DNA from: Streptococcus bovimastitidis
GTDB taxonomy: Bacteria; Bacillota; Bacilli; Lactobacillales; Streptococcaceae
DNA: 64,000 bases
NCBI RefSeq assembly: GCF_001885095.1
Contig: NZ_LZDD01000003.1
Span: 1-64,000 of the forward strand
Direction: 5' to 3'
A program made the translations under genes and the position numbers. A model generated the notes under the pieces. The model ran no database searches. It had not been told where the DNA came from and saw only the letters and a list, made by a program, of their open reading frames with translations. Positions 7,630 to 17,281 of the stretch are shown here, one piece after another (within the stretch, counting starts at the first letter, position 1; each line of letters starts with the position of its first letter).

Positions 7630-7688
7630 TAACATAAGTTATCAGAATTATTAAAAATCATAACTGGTAAAGAATAAGGAGAAGTCAG

Positions 7689-8735
7689 ATGAAAGCAACT
7701 ATTTTTCATAAAGCAGGTTTGGTGGAAGTTGAGGAAGTTTCGAAACCAAGTATTCAAGAGGCAGATGATGTTATTATTAAAGTGGTCAGAGCTTGTGTTT
7801 GTGGTTCTGATTTATGGGCATACGCCCACGGTGACAACAAAGCAGCGCATTCTATCAATGATGGCCATGAGGCTCTAGGAATTGTGGAAGAAGTTGGAGC
7901 TGATATTACGACTGTTCAACCTGGAGATTTTGTCATCGTTCCTTTTACCCACGGATGTGGGCATTGCGATGCCTGTCGAGCTGGTTTTGACGGCACATGT
8001 GATAATCATCCTGGTTACAGTAATTGGTCTAATGGATTCCAATCAGAATACATTCGCTTCCATTATGGCAATTGGGCCTTAGTAAAAGTTCCCGGTCAAC
8101 CTTCAGACTACTCTGAAGGAATGATTAAATCATTGCTGACGCTAGCAGATGTTATGCCGACTGGTTATCATGCTGCCCGTTGCGCACAGGTTTCGGCTGG
8201 GGATAAGGTTGTTGTCATTGGTGATGGTGCTGTAGGTCAATGTGCTGTTATTGCTGCCAAAATGATGGGAGCTTCGCAAATTGTTTTGATGAGTCGTCAT
8301 CAAGACCGACAAGAAATGGCCTTAGAATCGGGCGCTACAGCAGTGGTTGCTGAACGTGGCCAAGAAGGTATTGCCAAGGTGAGAGAAATTCTTGGTGGCG
8401 GTGCAGACGCTGCCTTAGAATGCGTTGGTACGGAAGCAGCCATGGATCAAGCTTTAGGCGTTCTTCATAATGGTGGTCGTGTCGGTTTTGTTGGTGTTCC
8501 ACACTACAATAACCGTCCTTTGGGGTCTACATTTGCTCAAAATATCTCTGTTGCTGGAGGTTCAGCATCCGTGACAACCTATGATAAAAAAGTCTTATTG
8601 AAAGCTGTTTTAGATGGAGATATTAATCCAGGGCGTGTCTTCACACAAACCTATGATTTGGCCGATGTGAATCAGGCTTACCAAGATATGCAGGACCGTA
8701 AAACCATTAAATCAATGTTGGTTATTGGCGAGTAA
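7689..8735 (+). CDS. zinc-dependent alcohol dehydrogenase family protein
   Basis: A 348-residue medium-chain dehydrogenase. The GroES-like N-terminal domain carries the catalytic zinc ligands Cys38 (CVCGSD) and the GHE motif (His60). The structural zinc loop has Cys90, 93, 96 and 104. The NAD(P) fold shows GDGAVGQ near residues 180-186. It probably oxidises or reduces small alcohols/aldehydes. The MerR-type promoter, related to those of adhA and nmlR/adhC loci, suggests a role in detoxifying aldehydes such as formaldehyde or methylglyoxal. AAGGAG precedes the ATG. It is monocistronic and ends at the 8784 hairpin. Confidence 0.88.
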   Translation: MKATIFHKAGLVEVEEVSKPSIQEADDVIIKVVRACVCGSDLWAYAHGDNKAAHSINDGHEALGIVEEVGADITTVQPGDFVIVPFTHGCGHCDACRAGFDGTCDNHPGYSNWSNGFQSEYIRFHYGNWALVKVPGQPSDYSEGMIKSLLTLADVMPTGYHAARCAQVSAGDKVVVIGDGAVGQCAVIAAKMMGASQIVLMSRHQDRQEMALESGATAVVAERGQEGIAKVREILGGGADAALECVGTEAAMDQALGVLHNGGRVGFVGVPHYNNRPLGSTFAQNISVAGGSASVTTYDKKVLLKAVLDGDINPGRVFTQTYDLADVNQAYQDMQDRKTIKSMLVIGE

Positions 8736-8783
8736 GTCATCAATAAGCTAGATTTTTTACATAGTTATTGAAAATAATGGAAG

Positions 8784-8819
8784 AAACGCATCTCATTTTC
8801 AGAGAATGCGTTTTCTTTT
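8784..8819 (+). terminator. intrinsic terminator of the dehydrogenase gene
   Basis: The arms AAACGCATCTC and GAGAATGCGTTT pair with one bulge and are followed by TTCTTTT. Confidence 0.75.
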
Positions 8820-8826
8820 ACAAAAA

Positions 8827-8842
8827 TTGTAAAAAAATACAA
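8827..8842. promoter_or_regulatory. dyad upstream of the respiration locus, possible redox operator
   Basis: TTGTA-AAAAAA-TACAA is a 16-bp symmetric site 61 bp upstream of the menA -10. It loosely resembles a Rex box (TTGTGAA...TTCACAA) but lacks its central symmetry, so the assignment is tentative. A second dyad, AAATGA...TCATTT, follows at about 8856-8879. Confidence 0.3.
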
Positions 8843-8902
8843 AAGAGACTTGAAAATGAAATTTTTTTAAATCATTTGTTTTATTCTTGAAACAAATTGG
8901 AG

Positions 8903-8908
8903 TATAAT
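8903..8908 (+). promoter_or_regulatory. -10 element of the menA-ndh-cyd operon
   Basis: TATAAT at 8903-8908 has only weak -35 candidates, which suggests activator-assisted transcription. It argues against the upstream TTG at 8897 as the menA start. Confidence 0.55.
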
Positions 8909-8944
8909 ATAAGGGTTAAAGAATATCTAAAAGAAAGGCTTTTC

Positions 8945-9847
8945 ATGACTATTCCTATATTTTTGGAACTTGTGGAAATGAAAGCTAAAACAGCAAGTGT
9001 TTTCCCTTTTCTGATTGGTTTGTGCTTTAGCTATTATTACTATGGTAGTCTTCATCCCCTCTTAGTTCTTTCGTTCTTTATCGCCATGTTCTTTTTCAAC
9101 ATGTTTGTTGATATGTGGGATAACTATAACGATTATAAAAATGCTATTAACATAGATTATCAAGCAAACACTAATATCATTGGTCGCGAAAGCCTATCGA
9201 TCAGTTTGATTGAAAAACTGATGGCAGCTTTTCTCTTCATTTCAGCTAGTATTGGTATCCTATTAACCGCAGTTGTGGGCTGGCCTTTGCTAGTGATGGG
9301 GCTCTTTTGCTTTGGTGTTGGGATTCTCTATTCCTATGGACCTAGGCCACTGTCAAGTTTACCTTTAGGTGAATTTTTCTCTGGTTTTACCATGGGCTTC
9401 GTTATTTCATTGATTTGTGTTTACCTTAATACTTATCAAGAGTTCAAATGGGATTTTCCTAATTTAGCAGCTATTTTCTTGATTTCGCTACCCAACACTC
9501 TTTGGATAGCGAATCTCATGTTAGCTAATAATTTATGTGACAAAGAAGAAGATGAAAGTAATCACCGTTATACTTTGGTCCACTATACGGGGCTAAAAGG
9601 TGGTCTTGTGCTCTTTGCATTAGGCAATATCATAGCAATCCTAGCAATTATTGGACAATACCTACTTGGATTTGCTCCAGTAACTGTATTATTGAGCTTA
9701 TTTTTGATACCATTTATCTATAAGCAAAGTCGCTTGCTTTGGCAAAAACAAGTCAAAAGGGAAACCTTTATCTGTGCTGTCCGCATTTTAGCTTTAGGAT
9801 CATTGACACAAGTTTTAACCTACTTTATTGGTATATTTTTAAAATAA
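8945..9847 (+). CDS. menA: 1,4-dihydroxy-2-naphthoate polyprenyltransferase (MenA/UbiA family)
   Basis: An integral membrane prenyltransferase of about 300 residues with eight to nine hydrophobic helices. The first Asp-rich prenyl-diphosphate site is seen in FVDMWDNYNDYKN (about residues 56-68). A second is in NNLCDKEEDESNHR (about 196-209). It joins a polyprenyl chain to DHNA to make demethylmenaquinone for the bd oxidase. ATG 8945 follows AAAGG; the longer frame from TTG 8897 overlaps the promoter. It is the first gene of an operon with ndh and cydABDC. No other men gene is visible, so DHNA or quinone is presumably scavenged. Confidence 0.88.
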   Translation: MTIPIFLELVEMKAKTASVFPFLIGLCFSYYYYGSLHPLLVLSFFIAMFFFNMFVDMWDNYNDYKNAINIDYQANTNIIGRESLSISLIEKLMAAFLFISASIGILLTAVVGWPLLVMGLFCFGVGILYSYGPRPLSSLPLGEFFSGFTMGFVISLICVYLNTYQEFKWDFPNLAAIFLISLPNTLWIANLMLANNLCDKEEDESNHRYTLVHYTGLKGGLVLFALGNIIAILAIIGQYLLGFAPVTVLLSLFLIPFIYKQSRLLWQKQVKRETFICAVRILALGSLTQVLTYFIGIFLK

Positions 9848-9879
9848 TAAATTGACATTAATATTATAAGGAGAGTATT

Positions 9880-11091
9880 ATGCAAGACATTTTAGTATTA
9901 GGAGCTGGTTATGCTGGCTTGAAAACGGTACGTTCATTACAAAAACAAGCGGGTGATTTCCATATTACCCTAGTTGATCGTAACAACTATCATTATGAAG
10001 CAACTGAACTTCATGAGGTAGCATCTGGATCACAACCAAAAGATAAAATCTCTTTCCCAATCAAAGATGTTATTGATGAAAAGAAAGTTACTTTTATCCA
10101 AGATGATGTTTTAAAAGTTAATCCAGAAGCTTCTACAGCTGAATTAAAAAATAGTGGAACACTTCACTACGATTACGTGGTCGTATCACTTGGTTTCTGT
10201 TCAGAAACTTTCGGTATCAGCGGTGCTAAAGAGAATGCACTTCAAATGGTAGACATCAATACTGCTGATAACATTCACCAACATATCCTTCGCATGATGG
10301 AAAAATACCGTGAAACAAAAGATAAAAACTATCTACGTCTGTTGATTTGTGGAGCTGGTTTCACTGGTATCGAATTAGCTGGTGCTTTGGTTGATGAACG
10401 TAAACGCTACGCACAAGTGGCTGGTGTTACAGAAGACCAAATCGAAATTGTCTGCGTTGAAGCAGCAACTCGTATCTTGCCAATGTTTGATGATGAAATG
10501 GCTAAATATGGTGTTGATTTAATTGAAAAACTTGGCGTTAACTTAATGCTTGGTTCAATGATCAAAGAAATCAAACCAGGTGAAGTTGTTTACGCAACAA
10601 GCCCAGACGAAAATGCTGAACGTCAATCAATCGCTGCTGAAACAATCATCTGGACAACAGGTGTCAGCGGAAGCCCTGTTATGGGTGAATCTGGTTTTGC
10701 AGAACGTCGTGGCCGTGTTATCATCAATTCTGATCTCCGCGATCCAAAATATGATAATGTTTATATTCTTGGTGATGTATCTGCCCTTATGGATCCTGAA
10801 ACAGACCGTCCATTCCCAACAACAGCACAAATCGCAACTCGTATGGGTGCGCATGCTGCTAAAAACCTTTTACACCAAATTAAAGGTGAAGCAACAGAAG
10901 ATTTCACTTACAAATCACTAGGTACAGTTGCCTCTGTTGGTAACACACATGCCTTCGGACTTGTTGGTAAATCTAAAATCAAAGGCTACCCAGCATCTGT
11001 GGCTAAAAAAGGTATCATGAATAAATCATTAGTTGAAATGGGTGGATTGAAAGAACTTCTTGCCAAAGGTCGCTTCGATTTGTATCATTAA
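9880..11091 (+). CDS. ndh: type II NADH:quinone oxidoreductase
   Basis: A 403-residue membrane-associated flavoprotein that passes electrons from NADH to menaquinone without pumping protons. Two dinucleotide-binding motifs are visible: GAGYAG at residues 8-13 for FAD and GAGFTGIELAGAL near 164-176 for NADH. The FAD-binding end VYILGDVSAL lies near 300. The AAGGAGAG ribosome site precedes the ATG. The position between menA and cydA gives a minimal respiratory chain of NADH, quinone and bd oxidase. Confidence 0.93.
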   Translation: MQDILVLGAGYAGLKTVRSLQKQAGDFHITLVDRNNYHYEATELHEVASGSQPKDKISFPIKDVIDEKKVTFIQDDVLKVNPEASTAELKNSGTLHYDYVVVSLGFCSETFGISGAKENALQMVDINTADNIHQHILRMMEKYRETKDKNYLRLLICGAGFTGIELAGALVDERKRYAQVAGVTEDQIEIVCVEAATRILPMFDDEMAKYGVDLIEKLGVNLMLGSMIKEIKPGEVVYATSPDENAERQSIAAETIIWTTGVSGSPVMGESGFAERRGRVIINSDLRDPKYDNVYILGDVSALMDPETDRPFPTTAQIATRMGAHAAKNLLHQIKGEATEDFTYKSLGTVASVGNTHAFGLVGKSKIKGYPASVAKKGIMNKSLVEMGGLKELLAKGRFDLYH

Positions 11092-11114
11092 GATAACCAA
11101 TTCACTTTATCAAT

Positions 11115-11146
11115 TTCCCTTAATCTGCTTGAAACAGACTAAGGAA
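11115..11146 (+). promoter_or_regulatory. intercistronic hairpin between ndh and cydA
   Basis: TTCCCTTAATCTG and CAGACTAAGGAA pair with one bulge and one mismatch around loop CTTGAAA. No T-run follows, so it is more likely an mRNA processing or stability element than a terminator. Confidence 0.45.
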
Positions 11147-11168
11147 TTAACAAATCGGAGGAAGATTT

Positions 11169-12596
11169 ATGACTATTGAAACGTTAGCTCGGTTTCAATT
11201 TGCAATGACAACCGTATTCCATTTCTTCTTTGTGCCTTTCACAATTGGAACCTGTTTTGTTGTTGCTATTATGGAAACCCTATACGTAGTCACAAAAAAT
11301 GAAGAATACAAAAAAATGACAAAATTTTGGGGCAACATCATGCTCCTCAGTTTTGCCGTTGGGGTAGTTACCGGTATTATCCAAGAGTTCCAATTTGGGA
11401 TGAACTGGTCTGACTATTCACGTTTTGTTGGTGACATTTTTGGTGCTCCACTGGCCATTGAAGCCTTACTTGCCTTCTTTATGGAATCAACATTCCTAGG
11501 TCTATGGATGTTCACTTGGGACAATCCAAGAATTAGTAAAAAATTACATGCCAGCTTTATCTGGTTAGTTGTCTTTGGTTCAATGATGTCTGCTATGTGG
11601 ATCTTGATTGCCAATAGCTTCATGCAACATCCCGTTGGTTATGAAGTGATTAACGGTCGTGCACAAATGACTGATTTCTTTGCTTTAATCAATAACCACC
11701 AATTCCATTATGAGTTCGGCCATGTTATCACTGGGGCCATCACAATGGGTGGAACTGTTATTGCGGGGATGGCAGCTTACAAACTGCTTAACAAAGAAAA
11801 ATTAACAGAGTCTGTTCAAAATATCTATAAGAAATCATTACGTCTAGGTTTATTAGTAACCCTTCTTGGTTCAATCTCAGTAATGGGTGTCGGTGACTTG
11901 CAAATGAAAGCATTAATCAACGACCAACCCATGAAATTTGCGGCTATGGAAGGTGATTACGAAGATTCTGGTGATCCAGCCGCTTGGACGGTAGTCGCTT
12001 GGGCTAATGAAGCTAAAAAAGAACAAGTCTTTGGGATTAAAGTTCCTTACATGTTGAGTATCTTATCTTATGGCAAACCTTCAGGTTCTGTTAAAGGGAT
12101 GGATACAGCCAACAAAGAATTAGTGGCTAAATATGGCGAAGATAACTATTTCCCAATGGTTAACTTACTCTTCTATGGTTTCAGAACCATGGCTGCTTTT
12201 GGAACTTTAATGTTAGGTGTTTCTGTTTTAGGACTCTTCTTAACACGTCCGAAGAAACCAATCTTATATGAAAATAAATGGATGTTAGGAATTGTTGCTT
12301 TAACAACTGTTGCTCCATTCTTATCCAATTCATTTGGTTGGATTATTACTGAGCAAGGGCGTTACCCTTGGACAGTTTATGGTTTGTTTAAAATCAAAGA
12401 CAGTGTCTCACCTAATGTCTCAGTAGCATCTCTACTTGTTTCTAATACTGTTTATTTCTTACTCTTCAGTGGACTTGGTGCCATGATGGTTTACTTGGTT
12501 ATTCGTGAATTGAATAGAGGGCCTGAACATGAAGAAGTACTCTTAGCAGGTTTGAAACAATCAAGTATTGACCCATTTGAGAAAGGAGCATTCTAA
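11169..12596 (+). CDS. cydA: cytochrome bd ubiquinol/menaquinol oxidase subunit I
   Basis: A 475-residue membrane protein carrying the haem ligands of bd oxidase. His18 is in TTVFHFFFVPF, a second conserved His is in the NNHQFHYEFGHV segment near residue 180, and the quinol-binding Q-loop follows about residues 240-330. The loop is short, as in Gram-positive enzymes. It reduces O2 to water using menaquinol. Streptococci cannot make haem, so activity needs external haem. GGAGGAAG precedes the ATG; the stop overlaps the cydB start by one base. Confidence 0.96.
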   Translation: MTIETLARFQFAMTTVFHFFFVPFTIGTCFVVAIMETLYVVTKNEEYKKMTKFWGNIMLLSFAVGVVTGIIQEFQFGMNWSDYSRFVGDIFGAPLAIEALLAFFMESTFLGLWMFTWDNPRISKKLHASFIWLVVFGSMMSAMWILIANSFMQHPVGYEVINGRAQMTDFFALINNHQFHYEFGHVITGAITMGGTVIAGMAAYKLLNKEKLTESVQNIYKKSLRLGLLVTLLGSISVMGVGDLQMKALINDQPMKFAAMEGDYEDSGDPAAWTVVAWANEAKKEQVFGIKVPYMLSILSYGKPSGSVKGMDTANKELVAKYGEDNYFPMVNLLFYGFRTMAAFGTLMLGVSVLGLFLTRPKKPILYENKWMLGIVALTTVAPFLSNSFGWIITEQGRYPWTVYGLFKIKDSVSPNVSVASLLVSNTVYFLLFSGLGAMMVYLVIRELNRGPEHEEVLLAGLKQSSIDPFEKGAF

Positions 12597-13615
12597 TGAG
12601 TGGATTACAATTTTTCTGGTTCTTCTTAATTGGACTTCTTTTCTCAGGTTTCTTCTTCTTAGAAGGTTTCGACTTTGGTGTTGGAATGGCAGTACAAACA
12701 CTTGCCCATAATGAAGAAGAAAAAGATCAAATCGTTAAGACAATTGGTCCTGTTTGGGATGGTAATGAAGTTTGGCTTTTAACAGCTGGTGGTGCTATGT
12801 TTGCATCATTCCCATACTGGTATGCTTCATTGTTTAGTGGTTACTACCTTATTCTCTTAACTATTTTATTTGGATTAATTATTCGTGGTGTTTCTTTTGA
12901 ATTTAGACACAATGTGCCTGCTAGTCAAAAGAATATTTGGAATTGGACTTTGACCATTGGCTCAACTATCGTTCCCTTTTTCTTCGGGGTCATGTTTGTT
13001 AGTCTTGTTCAAGGAATGCCTATCGACGCGAAAGCCAATATGACAGCTCACTTTGGCGATTACTTCAATATCTTTTCAATCGTTGGTGGTGTTGCAATGG
13101 TACTATTGTCCTACCTCCACGGCTTAAACTATATTGCTTTAAAAACAGAAGGTCCTGTTAGAGATCGTGCTAATAATGTGGCACAATTCCTTTACTGGAT
13201 TCTCTATCTTGGATTAGTAGCCTTCGCGCTTTTACTTGCTTTCCAAACAGACTTCTTGGCTAAACATTTAATCACAACTTTATTACTTCTAGTAGTTATT
13301 GTTGGTTTAACAGTTTTCGCTCATGTGTCAGTCTTCAGAAAAGCTGAAATGTCTGCTTTTATTGCTAGCGGTTTAACCCTTGTTTCAGTTGTTGTTCTCT
13401 TGTTCCAAGGACTCTTCCCACGAGTGATGATTTCATCAATCTCATCTAAATATGATTTGTTGATCGAAAATGCATCATCATCTCCTTATACTTTGAAGAT
13501 TATGTCAATTGTTGCTATTTCTTTAGTACCATTTGTCTTAGCTTACACAGCTTGGGCATATTACATTTTCAGAAAACGTATTAATCTACCAGTTATTGTA
13601 ACGGGGGAAAAATAA
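12596..13615 (+). CDS. cydB: cytochrome bd oxidase subunit II
   Basis: A 339-residue polytopic subunit with the family signature GFDFGVGMAVQTLA near the N-terminus and WDGNEVWLLTAGGAMFASFP near residues 53-72. It forms the heterodimer with CydA. The genes overlap at TAATG upstream and the stop overlaps the next start, indicating translational coupling. Confidence 0.96.
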   Translation: MSGLQFFWFFLIGLLFSGFFFLEGFDFGVGMAVQTLAHNEEEKDQIVKTIGPVWDGNEVWLLTAGGAMFASFPYWYASLFSGYYLILLTILFGLIIRGVSFEFRHNVPASQKNIWNWTLTIGSTIVPFFFGVMFVSLVQGMPIDAKANMTAHFGDYFNIFSIVGGVAMVLLSYLHGLNYIALKTEGPVRDRANNVAQFLYWILYLGLVAFALLLAFQTDFLAKHLITTLLLLVVIVGLTVFAHVSVFRKAEMSAFIASGLTLVSVVVLLFQGLFPRVMISSISSKYDLLIENASSSPYTLKIMSIVAISLVPFVLAYTAWAYYIFRKRINLPVIVTGEK

Positions 13616-15333
13616 TGCTAGATAAAGCGGTTATGCACTTGTCAGGTATTCATAAAATGTTAGGATTGCTTGCAGGATTAGATCTCCTACAGGCAATCTT
13701 TATTATAGGTCAAGCTTATTTTTTAAGTCAGGCTATTACGCATTTATGGCAAGGCCAGGCCCTTTCAACGACCTATCTTTCCATGCTTTATTTCATTTTA
13801 GCTTATTTGGCAAGACACCTTATAAATTATGTTAAAGATTCGCAGTTGGATCGTTTCGCAGCTAAACATGCTTTGGAACTACGAAGTCAATTGCTAGCTA
13901 AACTGTTCTTACTTGGACCACAGATTGTGCAAGAAGAGGGATCTGGGAATGTTATCACTATGGCTTTAGATGGCATTAGTTTGATTGAGGACTATCTGCA
14001 TCTGGTTCTTAATAAGATGATGAATTTATCTGTCATTCCTTGGATTATCTTGGCCTTTGTTTTCTATATGGATATTGATTCTGGGATTATCCTCTTATTA
14101 GTTTATCCTCTCATCATCCTCTTTATGATTATTCTTGGCTTAGCAGCTAAATCACGTGCAGATAAGCAGTACGCTTCTTATCAAGTCCTATCTAATCACT
14201 TTTTAGATTCCTTACGTGGTATTGATACCCTACGCTTTTTCGGCCTTAGTAAACGCTATGCCAAAAGTATCTACAGAACCAGTGAGTCTTTCCGTAAGGC
14301 GACCATGTCTGCTCTAAGAATTGGAATTTTATCAACTTTTGCATTAGATTTCTTCACAACTCTATCGATTGCCATTGTAGCGGTCATGTTGGGTTTGCGT
14401 CTAATCAATGAAGAGATTCTCCTTTTCCCAGCTTTGACAGTCCTCATTTTGGCACCAGAATACTTTATTCCTGTTCGTGACTTTTCAAGTGATTACCATG
14501 CCACTTTGGATGGGAAAAATGCTTTTACGGCAGTCCAAAAAGTTCTTAATCGCCCAGAAAATCAGGCAGAAGAAGTGGCTATCAAGCCTTGGAGTCAGGA
14601 AAGCCAACTTAAGATTAAAGATATGAAACTTTCTTATGATGGTCAGGACTTTATGTCAATTCCAGATTTGAAGGTCACAGGTATTAAAAAAGTAGCCCTT
14701 GTGGGCATGAGCGGATCAGGTAAATCAACCTTAGTCAATCTCTTAAGTGGATTCTTAGCAGCTGATGCTGGAACTTTCACCATTGACGACCAAGACTTGC
14801 CTCATCTAGATCAAAAAGATTGGCGCAAACAGCTAGTCTACATTCCACAGTCGCCTTATGTTTTTGAAATGAGCTTGCGCGAAAATATTGCCTTCTACAC
14901 GCCAGAAGCAAGCTTGGAGCAAATCCAAGAAGCCATTAAAGTGGTGGGGCTGGAAGAATTAGTGGCGGAATTGCCAGAAGGCATTGAAACACGTATTGGC
15001 AACGGAGCAAGACCCCTAAGTGGTGGTCAGGCCCAAAGAATCGCTTTGGCTCGGGCCTTCCTTGACAAGGACCGTCGCATCATGCTTTTTGATGAACCGA
15101 CAGCTCACTTGGACTTGGAAACCGAAATTGAGTTAAAAGAAGAAATGTTACCCCTCATGCAAGATCGTTTGGTTATTTTTGCCACTCACCGTCTCCATTG
15201 GTTAAAAGACATGGATCAAATTGTTGTCTTAGACCATGGGCAAGTGGTTGAAGTCGGCTCCTATGAAGAGTTAATGGCTAAGAAAGGTTATCTCTATGAC
15301 CTCAAACATGCCATGGGAGGTAGAAATGCTTAA
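13615..15333 (+). CDS. cydD: thiol reductant ABC exporter subunit CydD (cydC in older Gram-positive naming)
   Basis: A 572-residue half-transporter: six membrane helices in residues 1-310 and a nucleotide-binding domain with Walker A GMSGSGKST (about 364-372), signature LSGGQAQRIALARAF, Walker B IMLFDEP and His switch ATHR. With the next gene it forms the heterodimer that exports glutathione/cysteine and binds haem, needed for assembly of cytochrome bd. Overlaps with cydB and cydC show an operon. Confidence 0.92.
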   Translation: MLDKAVMHLSGIHKMLGLLAGLDLLQAIFIIGQAYFLSQAITHLWQGQALSTTYLSMLYFILAYLARHLINYVKDSQLDRFAAKHALELRSQLLAKLFLLGPQIVQEEGSGNVITMALDGISLIEDYLHLVLNKMMNLSVIPWIILAFVFYMDIDSGIILLLVYPLIILFMIILGLAAKSRADKQYASYQVLSNHFLDSLRGIDTLRFFGLSKRYAKSIYRTSESFRKATMSALRIGILSTFALDFFTTLSIAIVAVMLGLRLINEEILLFPALTVLILAPEYFIPVRDFSSDYHATLDGKNAFTAVQKVLNRPENQAEEVAIKPWSQESQLKIKDMKLSYDGQDFMSIPDLKVTGIKKVALVGMSGSGKSTLVNLLSGFLAADAGTFTIDDQDLPHLDQKDWRKQLVYIPQSPYVFEMSLRENIAFYTPEASLEQIQEAIKVVGLEELVAELPEGIETRIGNGARPLSGGQAQRIALARAFLDKDRRIMLFDEPTAHLDLETEIELKEEMLPLMQDRLVIFATHRLHWLKDMDQIVVLDHGQVVEVGSYEELMAKKGYLYDLKHAMGGRNA

Positions 15334-17071
15334 GATACCATTATTCAAAGCCTTAGAAAAGGATCAGTGGGTAAAACCCTATTTTAAGAAGTATCGTAAG
15401 GCCTTAATTTTAGCCTTGGGACTTGGTTTCTTGACTTTCTTTGCGGCCTCTGCCCTCATGTTCAATTCAGGTTTTCTGATTTCTAAATCAGCCTCCTTGC
15501 CAACTAATATTCTTTTAGTTTATATTCCAATTGTTCTTACCAGAGCCTTTGGAATAGGACGGCCAGTCTTTCGTTATTTAGAGCGATTGACCAGTCATAA
15601 CTGGGTTTTGAAGATGACCTCTAAATTGAGGCTCAAACTCTATAATAGTTTAGAAGAAGATGCTATCTTCTTAAAACGTAATCACCGTCTAGGTGACATT
15701 ATGGGTCTCTTAGCTGAAGATATTAACCATATCCAAAATCTCTACCTGAGAACTATCTTCCCAACCATTATTGCTTGGTTGCTTTACGCCTTTGTTATCA
15801 TTGGTGTGGGCTACTTTTCTTGGTGGTTTGCCTTGATTCTCTTCATCTATCTAGGTGTCTTGGTTTTTGTCTTTCCTTTATGGTCAGTTCTCATCAACGG
15901 CGCTCGTCAGGAAAGAGAAAAAGCCCTCAAGAACCATCTCTATACGGATTTAACTGATAATGTTTTGGGTATTTCAGATTGGATTTTCAGCCAGCGTGGT
16001 CAGGATTATGTGCAATTGCACGAAACTTCGGAAGCTGAGTTAGCTCAAGTTCAAGCCGAGATGCGCGCTTTTAATAATCGTCGTAACTTGCTTTTTGAAA
16101 TGGCCTTTGGTTTCTTAGCGATTTTGGTTATCGTTTGGGCTTCCTACCAATTCCCAGGTCACAAGGGCGGTGCCGCCAATTGGATTGCTGCTTTTGTTCT
16201 TTCTGTTTTCCCCTTGGTGGAAGCTTTTGCTGGTCTGTCAGGCGCAGCCCAGGAAACATCTGTCTATGCCAACTCTTTGAGTCGCTTGAATCAGTTGGCT
16301 GATCCTAAGCAGTCTCTAGAGCCACAGGCTATTCCCCAACAACCTTTCGATATTGAAATTAGTCATCTATCATTTGCCTATTCTGCAGACTCCAAAGAGG
16401 TGCTTAAAGAAATTAATATGACCATCAAAGAGGGTCAGAAGCTGGCTATTTTAGGTAAGAGCGGGTCTGGTAAGAGTACCTTGGCAACTTTACTTCGGGG
16501 CGATTTGCGTCCGAGTCAGGGTCAGATTACTCTGGCCGGGTTGGATGTTTGTGATCTGAGTCAAGTGATTTCGGATTATATTGGTGTTATCCAGCAAGCT
16601 CCCTACCTTTTCAATACTAGTCTAGTTAACAATATTCGTCTGGGTAATGAAGAGGCTAGCGATGAGGATGTTTGGCGCGTGTTGGAACAAGTTGGATTAA
16701 AAGATATGGTTGCTGCTCTGCCTAAGGGGTTGAATACTATGGTCGATGAGGCAGGTCTGCGCTTTTCTGGTGGTGAACGCCATCGTCTAGCCCTAGCTCG
16801 GATTCTCTTGCAGGACACGCCGATTGTTCTTTTGGATGAACCAACTGTTGGTCTGGATCCCATTACCGAGAAAACTTTGCTTGATACTTTCATGACCGTG
16901 CTTCAGGGTAAAACAATCATTTGGATTACCCACCACTTGAAAGGGATTGAAAATGCCGACCAGATTATCTTTATTGAAGATGGGCAAATTGAAATGTCTG
17001 GGTCTCCAGCTCAATTAGCAGACTCAAGTCCTCGTTACCGTCACTTAAAAGCCATTGATGATGGAGAATAG
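15326..17071 (+). CDS. cydC: thiol reductant ABC exporter subunit CydC (cydD in older Gram-positive naming)
   Basis: About 581 residues, the second half of the CydDC exporter. An N-terminal transmembrane domain is followed by an ATPase with GKSGSGKST, FSGGERHRLALARIL, IVLLDEP and THH. I take ATG 15326, which has GGGAGG just upstream; it overlaps cydD by 8 bases. A longer in-frame start at 15296 lies deep in cydD without a ribosome site. It is the last gene of the menA-ndh-cyd operon, which ends at the hairpin at 17161. Confidence 0.92.
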   Translation: MLKIPLFKALEKDQWVKPYFKKYRKALILALGLGFLTFFAASALMFNSGFLISKSASLPTNILLVYIPIVLTRAFGIGRPVFRYLERLTSHNWVLKMTSKLRLKLYNSLEEDAIFLKRNHRLGDIMGLLAEDINHIQNLYLRTIFPTIIAWLLYAFVIIGVGYFSWWFALILFIYLGVLVFVFPLWSVLINGARQEREKALKNHLYTDLTDNVLGISDWIFSQRGQDYVQLHETSEAELAQVQAEMRAFNNRRNLLFEMAFGFLAILVIVWASYQFPGHKGGAANWIAAFVLSVFPLVEAFAGLSGAAQETSVYANSLSRLNQLADPKQSLEPQAIPQQPFDIEISHLSFAYSADSKEVLKEINMTIKEGQKLAILGKSGSGKSTLATLLRGDLRPSQGQITLAGLDVCDLSQVISDYIGVIQQAPYLFNTSLVNNIRLGNEEASDEDVWRVLEQVGLKDMVAALPKGLNTMVDEAGLRFSGGERHRLALARILLQDTPIVLLDEPTVGLDPITEKTLLDTFMTVLQGKTIIWITHHLKGIENADQIIFIEDGQIEMSGSPAQLADSSPRYRHLKAIDDGE

Positions 17072-17160
17072 AGGATCAGTAGTGGCTGATTAAAAAATAT
17101 AACAATTTTAGATTCTGCAAACAAGCCTAGCTCTGTCTGACGCTAGCAGAATCCATGAAT

Positions 17161-17205
17161 AAAGCACCCCAAAGTTAAAAATTCTAACTTTGGGGTGCTT
17201 TTCAT
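17161..17205. terminator. bidirectional terminator between cydC and the polyprenyl synthase gene
   Basis: A perfect 17-bp stem (AAAGCACCCCAAAGTTA and its complement) with a 7-nt loop. T-rich ends on either strand let it serve both convergent genes. Confidence 0.93.
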
Positions 17206-17281
17206 TATATAGCTTTTTTGTCCTTTTCACGTAATGGCCTGAACAATAAACCAGCTATTTAACGGGTGGTTATGATTTATC

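Noticed and set aside
8897..8944. Upstream TTG start for menA
   Set aside because: The codons overlap the TATAAT promoter and do not match the family.
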